49,625 nucleotides of DNA from Opitutus sp. GAS368 (GTDB lineage Bacteria; Verrucomicrobiota; Verrucomicrobiia; Opitutales; Opitutaceae), in contig CAMDOO010000013.1 in NCBI GenBank assembly GCA_945903545.1, forward strand, positions 1 through 49,625. Reading direction: 5' to 3'. Shown here in pieces: positions 48,834 through 49,625 of the stretch. The notes below the pieces were generated by a model that saw only the letters and a list, made by a program, of their open reading frames with translations, made no database searches and had not been told where the DNA came from. A program made the translations under genes and the position numbers. Numbering within the stretch: the stretch's first letter is position 1; every line of letters begins with the position of its first letter.

Positions 48834-49109
48834 CTACCGCAGGGTCGGCACCGGCAGGATCTCGATGAAGACCGCGGTGGCGCCGGTGAGGGCGATGGCA
48901 TCGATCGCCGGGCCGACATCCTTGAGCGAACGGACCTCGGCGGTTTCCGCGGTGAGGCCGACGCGGCAGTTGAAATCCCACCGGCCGAATCCCTCGGGCA
49001 GGGGCTTCCGTCGCTGGCGCCGGACATCCCGGTTCACCTCCTGCCGGATCTTGTCGCGCACGCGCGCATCCTCCCGGGTGGGTGACTGGAGCGGGAAGAG
49101 TCTCTTCAT
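48834..49109 (-). CDS. DUF6172 family protein
   Basis: 91 residues, cytoplasmic. DKIRQEVNRDVRRQRRKPLP then EGFGRWDFNCRVG is the characteristic segment of DUF6172, followed by AEVRSLKDVGPAIDAIALTG and an IEIL end. Function unknown. A standalone gene; the gap to the phosphatase start is 36 bp. Confidence 0.85.
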   Translation of the reverse strand: MKRLFPLQSPTREDARVRDKIRQEVNRDVRRQRRKPLPEGFGRWDFNCRVGLTAETAEVRSLKDVGPAIDAIALTGATAVFIEILPVPTLR

Positions 49110-49189
49110 TTGCCCGGCATGGTTGTCCCCGCGTGGGGCGACACAATGCGAATCAGCGGCCGGCAGTGGGTCAGTTTATCCGGAACAGC

Positions 49190-49215
49190 TTTAGCCGGGG
49201 TCGTTGACCCGGTTC
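49190..49215. repeat. REP-like hairpin AGCCGGGGTCGTTGACCCGG
   Basis: AGCCGGGGTCGTTGACCCGG forms a hairpin (CCGGGTCGTTGACCCGG core) like that at 23792. The T preceding it is TTTAG, so the GTAG head is degenerate. The rest of 49110-49380 shows no gene. Confidence 0.55.
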
Positions 49216-49431
49216 CGGTCCGCCGGCCCACCGAGGTCAGCTGCCAGCAATCAAAGCAAACCGACCCGCCACCCGCTGGCCGGTTGGCGGAGGACTCGGG
49301 TTCCGGTCCCGGAGCCCCGAACCGATGGGTAAAGAACCTTCGAGTATTTCCGGTCGCCAAGGCGGGGGCGGAACGCACGATGCCGGGCGTGTCGTCGCCG
49401 GTTTCACGTTCCCGCCGCTCGCTCTTTCTGG

Positions 49432-49625
49432 CTGCTCCCGATTGGCGGCTGGCTGATCGCGATCCCGCTTTTTGTGCTGGTTTTGCTGGCGGTCTTTGCC
49501 GACCCGGCCACGGCGGTGCTGGTCGGGTCCATCCGGCAGGTGATGGGATTCGTCATCACGCTGGGCCTGTGGGTGATCTACCGGCGCTGGCCGCCCCGGG
49601 AGTTCCAGTTTGCGCAGCACGCGTG
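49432..49625 (+). CDS. Start of a membrane protein, runs off the window
   Basis: The frame LLPIGGWLIAIPLFVLVLLA continues as ADPATAVLVGSIRQVMGFVI and LGLWVIYRRWPPREFQFAQH, giving two membrane segments. The start is not clear; upstream codons change frame near 49420 (MPGVSSPVSRSRRSLFL in a different frame). The family cannot be told from this piece. Confidence 0.4.
   Translation, partial: MLPIGGWLIAIPLFVLVLLAVFADPATAVLVGSIRQVMGFVITLGLWVIYRRWPPREFQFAQHA

Noticed and set aside
1-49625. tRNA, rRNA or intact transposon
   Set aside because: I scanned by eye and saw no tRNA-like cloverleaf, ribosomal RNA core or transposase motif. Weak structures could have been missed.

Overview
The window is about 67% G+C by eye and most exported proteins carry Sec, lipoprotein or Tat signals. 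Several families point to the PVC group: a PVC-type heme-binding CxxCH dehydrogenase, DUF1080 proteins, a CotH kinase-like protein, DUF4861 and DUF4450 proteins, and an ADOP-type permease remnant. Gly/Arg/Ala/Pro-rich linkers and an APF-type N-terminal motif resemble exported proteins of Opitutaceae. My best guess is an Opitutaceae-like Verrucomicrobiota chromosome. No rRNA, tRNA, CRISPR array, prophage or intact transposase was found, so the placement is inferred from gene content.

Layout. 0.4-4.8 kb: a same-strand run of a DJ-1/PfpI protein, an iron alcohol dehydrogenase, an aldehyde dehydrogenase and a kynurenine-formamidase-like hydrolase, probably for alcohol/aldehyde oxidation. 4.9-15 kb: a DUF2975 membrane protein, two exported esterases, a TIR-YdeI gene pair next to a large perfect inverted repeat, an acetyltransferase, a PDZ protein and a CotH-like protein. 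15-17 kb: an intact gluconokinase gene coupled to a wrecked gluconate permease gene, then a GH28 remnant. 17-20 kb: an esterase, a small lysozyme-like protein and a PA2779/PA2778/TPR group with a slip at a run of eight G. 20-31 kb: a large heme-binding dehydrogenase, a frameshifted cupin, a TonB-like protein, a permease remnant, a GT39-like membrane glycosyltransferase, a response regulator and a DMT transporter. 31.9-42.8 kb: a rhamnogalacturonan-type locus with PL11 lyase, GH105 hydrolase, DUF4861, DUF1080, DUF4450, an exported SDR and L-rhamnose mutarotase. 42.9-49.6 kb: a PhoX-like protein, lipoproteins, a RarD-type transporter, a cupin, a second DUF1080 protein, a phosphatase and a DUF6172 protein.

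How the genes fit together. The clearest pathway is pectin rhamnogalacturonan breakdown: PL11 cuts the backbone, GH105 removes unsaturated galacturonate from the products, and RhaM interconverts rhamnose anomers for catabolism. The GH28 remnant and gluconate genes are separate sugar-acid functions in partial decay.

Two features stand out. First, intergenic gaps are full of palindromes that begin GTAG and end CTAC, organised like REP/REPIN elements in several sequence families, with no RAYT transposase gene in the window. Second, two unrelated exported enzymes, an esterase and a PQQ-type/cytochrome c dehydrogenase, share an N-terminal helical module of about 85 residues that I do not recognise. 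Several genes carry single-base frameshifts. Some may be assembly errors, but the gluconate permease, GH28 and permease remnants have large deletions and look like real decay.
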